Below the pieces are notes generated by a model. The model ran no database searches. It was not told where the DNA came from and saw nothing but the letters and a program-made list of their open reading frames with translations. A stretch of DNA of 64,000 nucleotides, taken from NCBI GenBank assembly GCA_029782145.1, contig JAKOVH010000030.1:124001-188000 (forward strand). Reading direction: 5' to 3'. Below are positions 7,862 to 15,917 of this stretch, one piece after another (position 1 is the stretch's first letter; each line of letters starts with the position of its first letter). Both the position numbers and the translations under genes were made by a program. This stretch comes from Actinomycetes bacterium. GTDB taxonomy: Bacteria; Actinomycetota; Acidimicrobiia; Acidimicrobiales; Acidimicrobilacustridaceae.

Positions 7862-9046
7862 ATGGGCCTTCCCCGCGACGTCTCGAGCGTGCCCGACGAG
7901 GAGTTCCGGGACGAGGCCCGGGCATGGCTCGCCGAGCATCTGGTGGGCGAGTACGCCTCGCTGAAGGGCCGCGGCGGCCCGGGCGACGAGGAGGTCGGCT
8001 TCGACATCCGCGAGCGGTGGGAGCGGGTGCTGGGTGAGGCGGGGTGGATCGGCCTCGGGTGGCCCATCGAGTTCGGTGGCCGCAACGCCACCATCGGCCA
8101 GCAGATCATCTGGGCCGAGGAGTACGCCCGGGCCGAGGCGCCGGGCCGCGTGAACCACATGGGCGAGAACCTGCTCGGCCCCACCCTCATCGCCCACGGC
8201 ACCCGGGAGCAGTGCGACCGCTTCCTGCCCGGGATCCTCGACGGCACCGAGCGCTGGTGCCAGGGCTACAGCGAGCCCAACGCCGGCTCCGACCTGGCCA
8301 ATGTCCAGACCAAGGCCGTGCTCGACGGCGACCAGTGGGTCATCAACGGCCAGAAGGTCTGGACGTCGCTGGCCCACGTGTCGCACTGGTGCTTCGTGGT
8401 GGCCCGCACCGACCCCGGCTCGAGCCGCCACAAGGGCCTGTCGTTCCTGCTCGTGCCCATGGACCAGCCCGGGGTCGAGGTGCGGCCCATCATCCAGATC
8501 ACCGGTGGGGGCGAGTTCAACGAGGTGTTCTTCTCCGACGCCACCACCGAGGCCGGCCTCGTCCTCGGCGAGCCGGGCCAGGGCTGGGGCGTCGCCATGG
8601 ACCTGCTCGCCTTCGAGCGCGGCATCTCCACCCTCGCCCAGCAGGTCGGCTTCGAGCGCGAGCTCGACCACCTCGTCGCCGTGGCCCGCCAACGGGGCGT
8701 GGCCGACGACCCGGTCATGCGCCAGCGCCTCGCCGCCGCCCACACCGGACTGCAGCTCATGAAGTGGAACGGCCTGCGCTCGATGGGCTCGGGAGTTCCC
8801 GGCCCCGAGGCCTCGATCTCCAAGCTGTTCTGGGGCACGTGGCACCGCGACCTGGGCGAGCTGGCCATGGACATCCTGGGCATGGACGGCCAGCTCGCCG
8901 AGGGCTTCCCCTACGAGCTCACCCTCGACCAGAAGCTGTTCCTCTTCACCCGATCCGAGACCATCTACGGCGGCAGCAACGAGATCCAGCGCAACGTGCT
9001 GGGCGAGCGCGTGCTGGGCCTGCCCAAGGAGCCGAACCCGTCATGA
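7862..9046 (+). CDS. ipdE1: Acyl-CoA dehydrogenase IpdE1 (FadE30) orthologue
   Basis: A 394-residue FAD-dependent acyl-CoA dehydrogenase. Family marks are the GYSEPNAGSDLA segment (flavin/substrate loop), the 'INGQKVWTS' strand, and the C-terminal ETIYGGSNEIQRNVLGERVLGLP. The assignment to FadE30/IpdE1 of HIP degradation rests on overall resemblance and on the directly coupled ipdF, the same gene pair as in Mycobacterium (Rv3560c-Rv3559c). There it works as a heteromer with IpdE2 (FadE33); no clear ipdE2 is adjacent here. The ATG follows AGGTGAG at good spacing. Its promoter region carries the shared palindrome, so it is probably induced with the other HIP genes. The stop overlaps ipdF by four bases. 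Confidence 0.85.
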   Translation: MGLPRDVSSVPDEEFRDEARAWLAEHLVGEYASLKGRGGPGDEEVGFDIRERWERVLGEAGWIGLGWPIEFGGRNATIGQQIIWAEEYARAEAPGRVNHMGENLLGPTLIAHGTREQCDRFLPGILDGTERWCQGYSEPNAGSDLANVQTKAVLDGDQWVINGQKVWTSLAHVSHWCFVVARTDPGSSRHKGLSFLLVPMDQPGVEVRPIIQITGGGEFNEVFFSDATTEAGLVLGEPGQGWGVAMDLLAFERGISTLAQQVGFERELDHLVAVARQRGVADDPVMRQRLAAAHTGLQLMKWNGLRSMGSGVPGPEASISKLFWGTWHRDLGELAMDILGMDGQLAEGFPYELTLDQKLFLFTRSETIYGGSNEIQRNVLGERVLGLPKEPNPS

Positions 9047-9807
9047 GCCCCGCCGCCCCGGAGTACGTCGCCCCCCACGGCCTGCTGGCCGGCAAGAAGG
9101 TGCTCGTCACCGCGGCCGCCGGCACCGGCATCGGCTTCGCCGCGGCGAAGAAGGCGGTGGAGGAGGGCGCAACGGTCGTCATCTCCGACAAGCACGAGCG
9201 CCGCTGCGGGGAGTCGGCCGCCGAGCTCGGCGTGGTCGGCATCCCGTGCGACGTGACCGTCGAGGACGACGTGCAGGCGCTCGTCGCCGGTGCGGCCGAG
9301 GCCATGGGCGGCATCGACGTGTTCATCAACAACGCCGGCCTCGGCGGCGAGGTGCCCATCGTCGACATGACCGACGACCAGTGGAACCTGGTGCTCGACG
9401 TGACCCTGAACGGGACCTTCCGCTGCCTGCGGGCCGAGCTGCGGCACCTCTACGCCAACGGCGGCGGCGTGATCGTGAACAACGCCTCGGTGCTCGGGTG
9501 GCGGGCCCAGGAGGGCCAGGCCCACTACGCCGCGGCCAAGGCCGGCGTGATGGCCCTCACCCGGTGCGCCGCCATCGAGGCCGCCCCCCACGGCGTGCGC
9601 GTCAACGCAGTGGCGCCGAGCCTGGCCATGCACCCGTTCCTCGCCAAGGTCACCACCGACGAGCTGCTGGCCGAGCTCGAGCAGCGTGAGGCGTTCGGCC
9701 GGGCGGCCGAGCCGTGGGAGATCGCCAACGTGATGGTGTTCCTCGCTTCCGACTACAGCTCGTACATGACCGGCGAGGTCGTGAGCGTCTCCAGCCAGCA
9801 CCCCTGA
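9043..9807 (+). CDS. ipdF: HIP-pathway short-chain dehydrogenase IpdF
   Basis: A 254-residue SDR. It has an N-terminal extension (MSPAAPEYVAPHGLLAGKK), a nucleotide-binding loop AAAGTGIG, NNAGLGG, and the catalytic set Ser149, Tyr162 and Lys166 in NNASVLGWRAQ...HYAAAKAGV. The ending, SDYSSYMTGEVVSVSSQHP, closely matches mycobacterial IpdF (Rv3559c), which oxidises the 5-hydroxyl of the HIP-CoA bicycle. The start overlaps the ipdE1 stop (ATGA), so the two are translated together. A strong palindromic hairpin follows the gene in a convergent intergenic region. Confidence 0.9.
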   Translation: MSPAAPEYVAPHGLLAGKKVLVTAAAGTGIGFAAAKKAVEEGATVVISDKHERRCGESAAELGVVGIPCDVTVEDDVQALVAGAAEAMGGIDVFINNAGLGGEVPIVDMTDDQWNLVLDVTLNGTFRCLRAELRHLYANGGGVIVNNASVLGWRAQEGQAHYAAAKAGVMALTRCAAIEAAPHGVRVNAVAPSLAMHPFLAKVTTDELLAELEQREAFGRAAEPWEIANVMVFLASDYSSYMTGEVVSVSSQHP

Positions 9808-9845
9808 CGCCCTCCCGCGGCCTCGGTTCGCGCGTCTCCCCGGCT

Positions 9846-9898
9846 CGTTCTGGTGGAGGTTCGCCCCCCGGATCGGGGGGCGAACCTCCACCAGAACG
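9846..9898. repeat. Palindromic repeat, copy 2 (TTCTGGTGGAG family)
   Basis: A 24-bp perfect inverted repeat: arms 9846-9869 and 9875-9898, loop GGATC. The arm begins CGTTCTGGTGGAGGTTCG. It lies between the convergent ipdF and phosphotransferase genes, where it could end transcription from both sides. Confidence 0.85.
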
Positions 9899-9939
9899 GC
9901 GAAGGAGGCCCCGGCGCCCGGGCCCGGAGCGGCGGTCGG

Positions 9940-11301
9940 TCAGCGGAAGGTCTGGATGGGGAGGTGGGTGGCCATCGCCGAGCCCGGCGGGCCGAGCAGG
10001 GCGTGGGCCCGCAGGTTGCGGCGGTGGAACAGCCGCAGCAGGTCCTCGTCGTGGGCGCCGGTGTGAGCGTCGGCCAGCACGAAGCGCTCCAGCTCCTGTT
10101 CGCCGGCGAACCAGTCGTCGGGCCGGTGGCCGAGCAGCTCGTGCAGGTCGTCGAGGTCGGCCGCCGACGACGCCTCACCCACCTCAAGCACCCGGCTGGC
10201 GTGGCGGGCCTGCCGGAACAGCGCCCGCAGCCGGTAGCGCAGGAACTCGTCGTCGACGGCGTCCGGGCCGACCGACAGCGTGCGCAGCACCGTGGCCAGG
10301 TGGTCGACCGCGGTGGTGGCGCGGCTGCGCACCGCCTCGGGCTCCTCCACGGTGGGCAGCTCCACGTCGAGCAGCTCGGCCAGCGCCTCGGTGGCGAACA
10401 GGTTCGTCTCCAGGCACCACTGCATGTTGGTCATGAGGTCGGTCTCGGCGTTGGGCACCCGCACCGCCTGGCCCAGCGCCAGCTGGTTGGTGAGGGTGAA
10501 GGCGAAGTGGTGGCGCATGAGCGCGTCGAGGTCGACCGGCGTGCCGCTCAGCTCCTCGTAGCGGGCGTAGAGCTGGGGGAACGACCCGTAGCCCACGATG
10601 GTGTCGCGCATGCGCCACGCGGCCAGGTCCATCATCGGGTCGCCGATGTGGCCGATCTCGAGGTCGAGCACGGCGACGATGCACCCGGCCGCCTGGTGGA
10701 ACTGCCCGGAGTCCCACACGATCACCGACTCGCGGCCCCGTGAGCGGGGCGGGTTGCGGTGCAACCACCCGAGGCAGAACTCCATGAACGGGTCGGGGCC
10801 GTTCTTGGTCGAGCGGTAGACCGCCTCGTAGCGGCTCATGCCGAACCAGCCCGACTCGGTGGGGGAGGCGGCCCGCATGATGCCCGCGTCGGCGAACGGT
10901 TCGACGGATAACGAATGCATGCGAGCGAGGATCTGCAGGTAGTCGTCGACCGCGGCAGCCCGATCGGCATCGCTGGTGCCGGTGAAGTCCTGCTGGCCGC
11001 CGACCCGGTCCATCACGTAGGCCATCGGGTCGTCGATCCAGCCGTGGACCGCCGGGGTCGGGATGCCGGCGTCGTGGAGCATCGCCTGCAGCCGCATCTC
11101 GTGGTCGAGGGGGAAGATCAGCGGCATGTCGGTGCGGTCGCCCCGCACCACCAGCTCGAGCACCTCGCCGCCGCGCTCCACGTCGGCGAACCACACCGGA
11201 CGCCACCGGGGCTGGCGGCGCAGGTCGATCACCGTGCCGCCGAGCTCGGCTTCCAACCACGCCCGCACCCGCTCGGTCTGCTCGCCCCTCGAGTCGCTCA
11301 T
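9940..11301 (-). CDS. Aminoglycoside phosphotransferase-family kinase with altered catalytic loop
   Basis: A 453-residue member of the APH/choline-kinase-like family; relatives fused to or beside acyl-CoA dehydrogenase genes phosphorylate small hydroxy acids or alcohols. The metal-binding segment VLDLEIGHIGDPMMDLA is intact. The catalytic loop, normally HGDxxxxN (WGDSRPGN in the paralogue at 62284), reads VWDSGQFH: the catalytic Asp197 is kept, but the metal-ligand Asn is His202. About 100 extra C-terminal residues follow the kinase domain. ATG at 11301; 17 bases separate it from the upstream SDR stop, so the two are probably one operon. The substrate is unknown. Confidence 0.8.
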   Translation of the reverse strand: MSDSRGEQTERVRAWLEAELGGTVIDLRRQPRWRPVWFADVERGGEVLELVVRGDRTDMPLIFPLDHEMRLQAMLHDAGIPTPAVHGWIDDPMAYVMDRVGGQQDFTGTSDADRAAAVDDYLQILARMHSLSVEPFADAGIMRAASPTESGWFGMSRYEAVYRSTKNGPDPFMEFCLGWLHRNPPRSRGRESVIVWDSGQFHQAAGCIVAVLDLEIGHIGDPMMDLAAWRMRDTIVGYGSFPQLYARYEELSGTPVDLDALMRHHFAFTLTNQLALGQAVRVPNAETDLMTNMQWCLETNLFATEALAELLDVELPTVEEPEAVRSRATTAVDHLATVLRTLSVGPDAVDDEFLRYRLRALFRQARHASRVLEVGEASSAADLDDLHELLGHRPDDWFAGEQELERFVLADAHTGAHDEDLLRLFHRRNLRAHALLGPPGSAMATHLPIQTFR

Positions 11302-11318
11302 GGCGCCAGTCTGACCGC

Positions 11319-12074
11319 CTACGAGTCCTCGATGACGGGCGGGCGATCGCCGCCGCCGTGGGCGGCCACGTCGGCGCCGGTCACGTAGGACGCCAGGTCG
11401 GAGGCCAACCACACGGCCACGTCGCCGATCTCGGTGGGCAGGGCGAGGCGGCGGATGGGGATGAGGGCCTCCACCTCGGCCCGTCGCTCGCCCTCGCCGT
11501 AGAACAGCTCCGCCTGCTCGGTGAGGATGTAGCCACAGGTGATGGAGTTGACCCGCACGACCGGTGCCCACTCCATGGCGAGGGTCTGGGTGAGCTGCTT
11601 GAGCCCGGCCTTGGCCGCACCGTAGGCCGCCGCGGTGGGGGAGGGCCGCTGGGCGACGATGCTGCCCACGTTCACGATCGAGCCGCCCCCGGGCTGGTCC
11701 TTCATGTGGTGGTGGGCCCGCTGGGCCACGTAGAGCGGGGCCATGAGGTTGAGAGCCACGATGCGCTCCGAGAACCTCGGCGACGCCTCGGCGGAGTCGG
11801 CGGGGGGCGAGCCCCCGGCGTTGTTGACCACGCAGTCGAGCCGGCCGTGCACCGCCTGGGCGGCGTCGACGGCGGCCCACGCCGCCTCGCCGTCGCGCAG
11901 GTCGGCGGGCACGAACGCCCAGCCCTCGGGGAGGGGCGTCTCGGGTTCCCGACGGGCGCACACCACCACCGAGGCGCCGGCGTCGGCGAAGCGCTGGGCG
12001 ATGCCGCGGCCCACGCCCTTGGTGCCGCCGGTGACGAGCACCGCCTTGCCTGACAGGTCGATCTCGAGCGCCAC
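11319..12074 (-). CDS. Short-chain dehydrogenase/reductase
   Basis: A 251-residue NAD(P)-dependent SDR. Visible are the cofactor loop TGGTKGVGRGIA, CARRE (residues after beta-2), NNAGG, and the catalytic Ser in NVGSIVAQ with YGAAKAGLKQ supplying Tyr and Lys. The C-terminal SDLASYVTGADVAAHGGG is also typical. It starts at GTG 12074 after GGAAGGG. TAGGGT, a -10-like box, lies about 40 bases upstream (plus-strand 12112-12117). The substrate is unknown; placement beside HIP genes suggests a hydroxy- or oxo-acyl-CoA, which is inference. Confidence 0.88.
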   Translation of the reverse strand: MALEIDLSGKAVLVTGGTKGVGRGIAQRFADAGASVVVCARREPETPLPEGWAFVPADLRDGEAAWAAVDAAQAVHGRLDCVVNNAGGSPPADSAEASPRFSERIVALNLMAPLYVAQRAHHHMKDQPGGGSIVNVGSIVAQRPSPTAAAYGAAKAGLKQLTQTLAMEWAPVVRVNSITCGYILTEQAELFYGEGERRAEVEALIPIRRLALPTEIGDVAVWLASDLASYVTGADVAAHGGGDRPPVIEDS

Positions 12075-12196
12075 GACGGCCTTCCCTTCCTGCGGTGCGA
12101 ACCGGCTCGGGACCCTAGCCAACAGCTGCCGGCGGGTCCGATCCGGCCGGTCCGATGGGTGTGTGCCGCCAGGTGGGCCGGCCGGGCGGCCGAGGC

Positions 12197-12631
12197 TCAG
12201 CCGGCGATGTCGACCTTCGCCACGACGTGGGTCGGGTGCACCCTCACCACCATCTCCGGCGCGACGGCGTTGCGGCGGCCGTACTCCTCGGCGCGATCGG
12301 CGCCCATGTAGCGGCCGCCGATGCGCGTGCCCCAGGCGAGCAGCTCGTCGGGGTCCGTCGACGTGGTCGTGGTGCCGATGACGGTGACGAAGCTGAACGG
12401 CGGCCGCTCGTCGTCGACGCACAACGCCACCCGGCCGTCGCGCAGGATCGCCCGGCCCTTCACCGTGTCGGCCGAGGTCATGAAGACGATGTCGTCGCCG
12501 TCGAGGTCGAACCACACCGGCGCCACGTGGGGGCTGCCATCGGCCTTGGTGACGGCCAGCTTGGCCGTGCGAGCGGGGAGCGCGCCGAGGAAGTCCCGCC
12601 ACCAGCCGTCGGGGGCGTCGTGGTACGGCAT
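12197..12631 (-). CDS. PPOX/FDOR-family split-barrel flavin or F420 protein
   Basis: A 144-residue pyridoxamine-5'-phosphate-oxidase-like protein. The N-terminal half, 'RTAKLAVTKADGSPHVAPVWFDLDGDDIVFMTS', is the hallmark strand set of the split-barrel fold. The residues 'TVKGRAILRDGRVALCVDDERPPFSFV' resemble actinobacterial members (TIGR03618-like) that often use F420. It probably reduces an unsaturated small molecule or detoxifies a quinone; the substrate cannot be read from sequence. About 120 bases separate it from the SDR downstream. The region upstream, to the HNH gene, holds no further gene. Confidence 0.82.
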   Translation of the reverse strand: MPYHDAPDGWWRDFLGALPARTAKLAVTKADGSPHVAPVWFDLDGDDIVFMTSADTVKGRAILRDGRVALCVDDERPPFSFVTVIGTTTTSTDPDELLAWGTRIGGRYMGADRAEEYGRRNAVAPEMVVRVHPTHVVAKVDIAG

Positions 12632-12768
12632 GCCCGGTCCAACCCGCGGGCCTCACCGGCGATTCCTGAGCAGCGGGCGCGAGACCAGGGGGATGGCCAC
12701 CCGCGGGCCCGAGGACGCATGGCGGACCGCTGAGGGGCTGATCCGCTGGAGAAATCTGGCGGTTCGGG

Positions 12769-12797
12769 TTGCGGTGTGTACATCAGTTCGCTATGCT
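12769..12797 (+). promoter_or_regulatory. Sigma70-type promoter of the HNH gene
   Basis: TTGCGG (12769-12774), a 17-base spacer and TATGCT (12792-12797) form a good -35/-10 pair about 100 bases before the DUF222-HNH start. The 262-base gap 12632-12893 between the PPOX-like gene and the HNH gene otherwise shows nothing recognisable. Confidence 0.65.
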
Positions 12798-12893
12798 GGC
12801 GGTCTTCCCCTTCGGGACCGCTCAGGTCCCCAACCGTGTGAGAACCGTGCGTTGCTCGTCGTCGAGCAGCGTGGCGTTGGCTCGGAGAGGGGG

Positions 12894-14135
12894 ATGGCGA
12901 TGGCACCACCAGCAGCGTTGGCTGATGTGGTGGAGCGAGCGGCCGGCGTGCTGGCCGAGCTGGCGGTCGTCGATCTCGACGGCGTCGACGGCGCGGTGTT
13001 GGGTGAGGCGTTGGGTGGCCTGCAGCGGCTGCGGGGCCGCCTCGACGTGGCCGAGGCCAGGGTGCTGGGACGCTTCGACGCCGAGCGGGCGTGGGAACCG
13101 TCGGGGGCCAAGACCGCGGCGGCGTGGTTGGCGTGGACCCAACGGCTGCCGATCGGGGTGGCCCGCCAACGGGTCCGCCACGCAAGGGCGCTGCGGGCCC
13201 TGCCCGACGTCGAGGCGGCGTGGGGCGACGGGGACCTGGACCGGTCCCATGTGGTGGCGATGCTGTCGAAGCGCACGCCGCGCACCCGCGCCGTGTTCGA
13301 CGCCGACCACCGGGTGCTGCTCGACGCCGCGCTGCGCCTGGGGTTCAAGGACTTCACCAGCGTGTGCGACCGGTGGGAGCAGATCGTCGATCCCGACGGC
13401 GCCGAAGACGACGCCGCCGCCGAGCACGCGGCGCGGGAGGTGCACCTGGCCCAGTCGTTCGCCGGTATGTGGTTCGGCAAGCTCACCCTCGACCGCGTGT
13501 CGGGCGCGATCGTCGACGAGACCCTGCGCGCCATCGACCGCGAGCTGTTCGACGCCGACTGGGCCGCCGCCCGCCACCGCCTCGGGCGCACCCCCACCCC
13601 GGCTGACTTGGAGCGCACGCCGGCGCAGCGCCGGGCCGACGCGCTGGTGGAGATGGCCACCCGGGCCCGCACCGCCCCCGTCGACGGCCGCCGCCCGGCC
13701 CCGTTGTTCACGGTGGTGGTCGGCCTGGAGACGCTCGAGGGCCCGGTGCTGGAGCTGTTCAACCGCACCGCCCTCACCCCGGGCACCGCGGCACGGCACC
13801 TCACCGACGCAGACGTGGAGCGCATCGTGTTCGACCCGCCCTCGCGGGTCCTCGACGTCGGCGAACGACGCCGGTTCTTCCGCGGCGCGCTGCGCCGGGC
13901 GATCGAGGTGCGCGACCGCACCTGTTTCCACCCCAGCTGCGACGAGGTCCCCCAACGACCCGAAGCCGACCACATCCACCCGGCCGCCCACGGCGGCCCC
14001 ACCACCCAGGACAACGGCCGCTGGGGCTGCAGCTACCACAACCGCTGGCGCACCACCCACCCCGACCACGACGCCAGCATCGGCCAGGACGGCGACCATG
14101 CGCCGGGCGACGACCGCGCCCCGCCCGCCGCGTGA
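12894..14135 (+). CDS. DUF222-HNH endonuclease domain protein (13E12-repeat type)
   Basis: A 413-residue protein with an N-terminal alpha-helical DUF222 domain (about residues 1-300) and a C-terminal HNH nuclease domain. The HNH core is 'RTCFHPSCDEVPQRPEADHIHPAAHGGPT' followed by 'CSYHNRWR', supplying zinc-type cysteines and the catalytic His. This family is abundant and repeated in actinobacterial genomes and is often considered selfish or phage-derived; its biological role is not established. Two in-frame ATGs (12894 and 12900) follow GGAGAGGGGG and either could be used. It has its own promoter and interrupts the steroid gene cluster between the PPOX-like gene and echA20. Confidence 0.88.
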   Translation: MAMAPPAALADVVERAAGVLAELAVVDLDGVDGAVLGEALGGLQRLRGRLDVAEARVLGRFDAERAWEPSGAKTAAAWLAWTQRLPIGVARQRVRHARALRALPDVEAAWGDGDLDRSHVVAMLSKRTPRTRAVFDADHRVLLDAALRLGFKDFTSVCDRWEQIVDPDGAEDDAAAEHAAREVHLAQSFAGMWFGKLTLDRVSGAIVDETLRAIDRELFDADWAAARHRLGRTPTPADLERTPAQRRADALVEMATRARTAPVDGRRPAPLFTVVVGLETLEGPVLELFNRTALTPGTAARHLTDADVERIVFDPPSRVLDVGERRRFFRGALRRAIEVRDRTCFHPSCDEVPQRPEADHIHPAAHGGPTTQDNGRWGCSYHNRWRTTHPDHDASIGQDGDHAPGDDRAPPAA

Positions 14136-14216
14136 CGGGCACTCGGCGGCCCCGTGGCGCCCCCTCGGGTCACCGAGATCGGCCTCCTCGGCGACGCGGT
14201 CAGCGACCTCGGAGCA

Positions 14217-14248
14217 ATCTGACTGATCGTCAGATCACCGTGTAGCGT
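14217..14248 (+). promoter_or_regulatory. Shared palindrome, site B, with leaderless promoter of echA20 operon
   Basis: ATCTGACTGATCGTCAGAT (14217-14235) matches all 14 arm positions of the shared motif. It directly precedes TAGCGT (14243-14248), a -10 box eight bases before the echA20 ATG. The transcript therefore probably begins at or next to the start codon. A repressor on the palindrome would cover the -35 region. Confidence 0.78.
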
Positions 14249-14256
14249 CGCCGGCC

Positions 14257-15048
14257 ATGGGGATCGAAGTCAGCGTCGGCGATGACGGCATCGCCGAGGT
14301 CGTGCAGAACTGCCCACCGGTCAACGCCCTCACCGTGGCCCAGTGGTTCGAGCTGGCCGACCAGGTGCGCCGGCTGGGCGACGACCGCACCGTGCGGGCC
14401 GTCATCCTGCGGGGCGAGGGCCGGGGCTTCAACGCCGGCGTCGACATCAAGGAGATGCAGAGCACCGAGGGCTTCGACGCGCTCATCGGCGCCAACCGGG
14501 GCTGCTACGAGGCGTTCGCCGCGGTCTACGAGTGCAAGGTCCCGGTGATCGCCGCGGCGCACGGCCACTGCGTCGGTGGCGGCATCGGCCTGGTGGGCAA
14601 CGCCGACGTCATCGTCGCCGCCGAGGGCACCAAGTTCGGCCTGCCCGAGGTCGACCGCGGGGCGCTCGGTGCCGCCACCCACCTCAGCCGCCTGGTGCCC
14701 CAGCACAAGATGCGCGAGATGGTCTACACGTCGGCCAACGCCACGGCCGAGCAGCTCCACGCCTGGGGCTCGGTGTCCCGTGTGGTGCCGGCCGACCAGC
14801 TGCTCGACGCCGCCCGGGAGATCGCCGGCAACATCGCCGCCAAGTCGCCCACCGTCATCCGGGCCGCCAAGGAGAGCCTCAACGGCATCGACCTGTGGGA
14901 CGTGAAGCGGAGCTACCGCTTCGAGCAGGGGTTCACCTTCGAGCTGAACCTCTCCGGCGTGTCCGACGACCTGCGTGACGACTTCGTCGCCGAGGGCAAG
15001 ACCGCTGGCTCGAGCGGCGAGACGAAGACCGAGAAGGGGAAGCAGTGA
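14257..15048 (+). CDS. echA20: EchA20, ring-opening enoyl-CoA hydratase-family hydrolase
   Basis: A 263-residue crotonase-fold protein. Its place directly before ipdA, ipdB and ipdC is the conserved Mycobacterium order (Rv3550-3553). In that pathway EchA20 hydrolyses a ring carbon-carbon bond of the HIP-derived CoA thioester. Visible are the oxyanion-loop segment GRGFNAGVDIKEMQS, the second 'AAHGHCVGGGIGLVGNADVIVAAEGTKFGLPEVDRGALG' stretch and a C-terminal region ending KTEKGKQ. The ATG sits eight bases after a TAGCGT -10 box without a ribosome-binding site, so the mRNA is probably leaderless. The stop overlaps ipdA (GTGA). Confidence 0.9.
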   Translation: MGIEVSVGDDGIAEVVQNCPPVNALTVAQWFELADQVRRLGDDRTVRAVILRGEGRGFNAGVDIKEMQSTEGFDALIGANRGCYEAFAAVYECKVPVIAAAHGHCVGGGIGLVGNADVIVAAEGTKFGLPEVDRGALGAATHLSRLVPQHKMREMVYTSANATAEQLHAWGSVSRVVPADQLLDAAREIAGNIAAKSPTVIRAAKESLNGIDLWDVKRSYRFEQGFTFELNLSGVSDDLRDDFVAEGKTAGSSGETKTEKGKQ

Positions 15049-15917
15049 GCCCAGCGGCACCGAGATCGAAGCGCACCACCGAGGACGAGGCGGTCGCCAC
15101 CCTCGCCGACGGCATGACCATCGGCATCGGCGGGTGGGGCAGCCGGCGCAAGCCCATGTCCCTGGTGCGGGCCCTGCTGCGCAGCGACGTGAAGGACCTC
15201 ACCGTCGTGTCCTACGGCGGCCCCGACGTGGGCCTGCTGTGCGCGGCGGGCAAGGTCCGCAAGCTGGTCTACGGCTTCGTGTCGCTCGACTCCATCGCCC
15301 TCGAGCCCCACTTCCGCCAGGCCCGCCAGAGCGGCACCATCCCCGAGGTCGTGGAGTACGACGAGGGCATGCTCCAGTGGGGCCTCTACGCGGCGAGCCT
15401 GCGCCTGCCGTTCCTGCCGACCCGGGCCGGCCTCGGCTCCGACGTGGTCGTCAACGACCCCACCCTGAAGACGGTGCGCAGCCCCTACGCCGACGGCGAG
15501 GAGCTGCTCGCCGTTCCGGCACTCACCCTCGACGCCGCCTTCGTGCACCTCAACCGGTCCGACGAGCGGGGCAACGCCCAGTTCCTCGGCCCCGACCTCT
15601 ACTTCGACGACCTGTTCCTGGCCGCCGCCGAGCCGGGCCGGCGCTTCCTCTCGTGCGAGAAGGTCGTGCCCACCGCCGAGCTGCTCGAGAACGGGTCGTT
15701 CCACACCCTGAAGATCAACCGCTCCATGGTCGACGGCGTGATCGAGGCGCCCAACGGCGCCCACTTCACCAACTGCCAGCCCGACTACGAGCGCGACGAG
15801 GCGTTCCAGAAGGAGTACGCCCAGGCCGCCGGCGACCCCGAGGCCTGGAAGGCGTTCGTCGACACCTACCTCTCCGGCAGCGAGGCCGACTACCAGAAGG
15901 CGGTGGCGTCCCGATGA
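15045..15917 (+). CDS. ipdA: IpdA, alpha subunit of the ring-opening hydrolase
   Basis: A 290-residue class I CoA-transferase-fold protein, the usual length for IpdA. With IpdB it forms a hydrolase that opens ring C of the steroid-derived cyclohexenone CoA (COCHEA-CoA) rather than transferring CoA. Characteristic stretches are TIGIGGWGSRRKPMSLVRAL near the N-terminus, 'VVSYGGPDVGLLCAAGKVRKLVYGF', and the central 'GLGSDVVV'. It starts at GTG overlapping the echA20 stop and its stop overlaps ipdB (ATGA), so expression of both subunits is coupled. Confidence 0.93.
   Translation: MSPAAPRSKRTTEDEAVATLADGMTIGIGGWGSRRKPMSLVRALLRSDVKDLTVVSYGGPDVGLLCAAGKVRKLVYGFVSLDSIALEPHFRQARQSGTIPEVVEYDEGMLQWGLYAASLRLPFLPTRAGLGSDVVVNDPTLKTVRSPYADGEELLAVPALTLDAAFVHLNRSDERGNAQFLGPDLYFDDLFLAAAEPGRRFLSCEKVVPTAELLENGSFHTLKINRSMVDGVIEAPNGAHFTNCQPDYERDEAFQKEYAQAAGDPEAWKAFVDTYLSGSEADYQKAVASR

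Noticed and set aside
6563-8845. Long minus-strand frame opposite the amidohydrolase-like and ipdE1 genes
   Set aside because: Spans two plus-strand genes and the intergenic hairpin; no recognisable motif.
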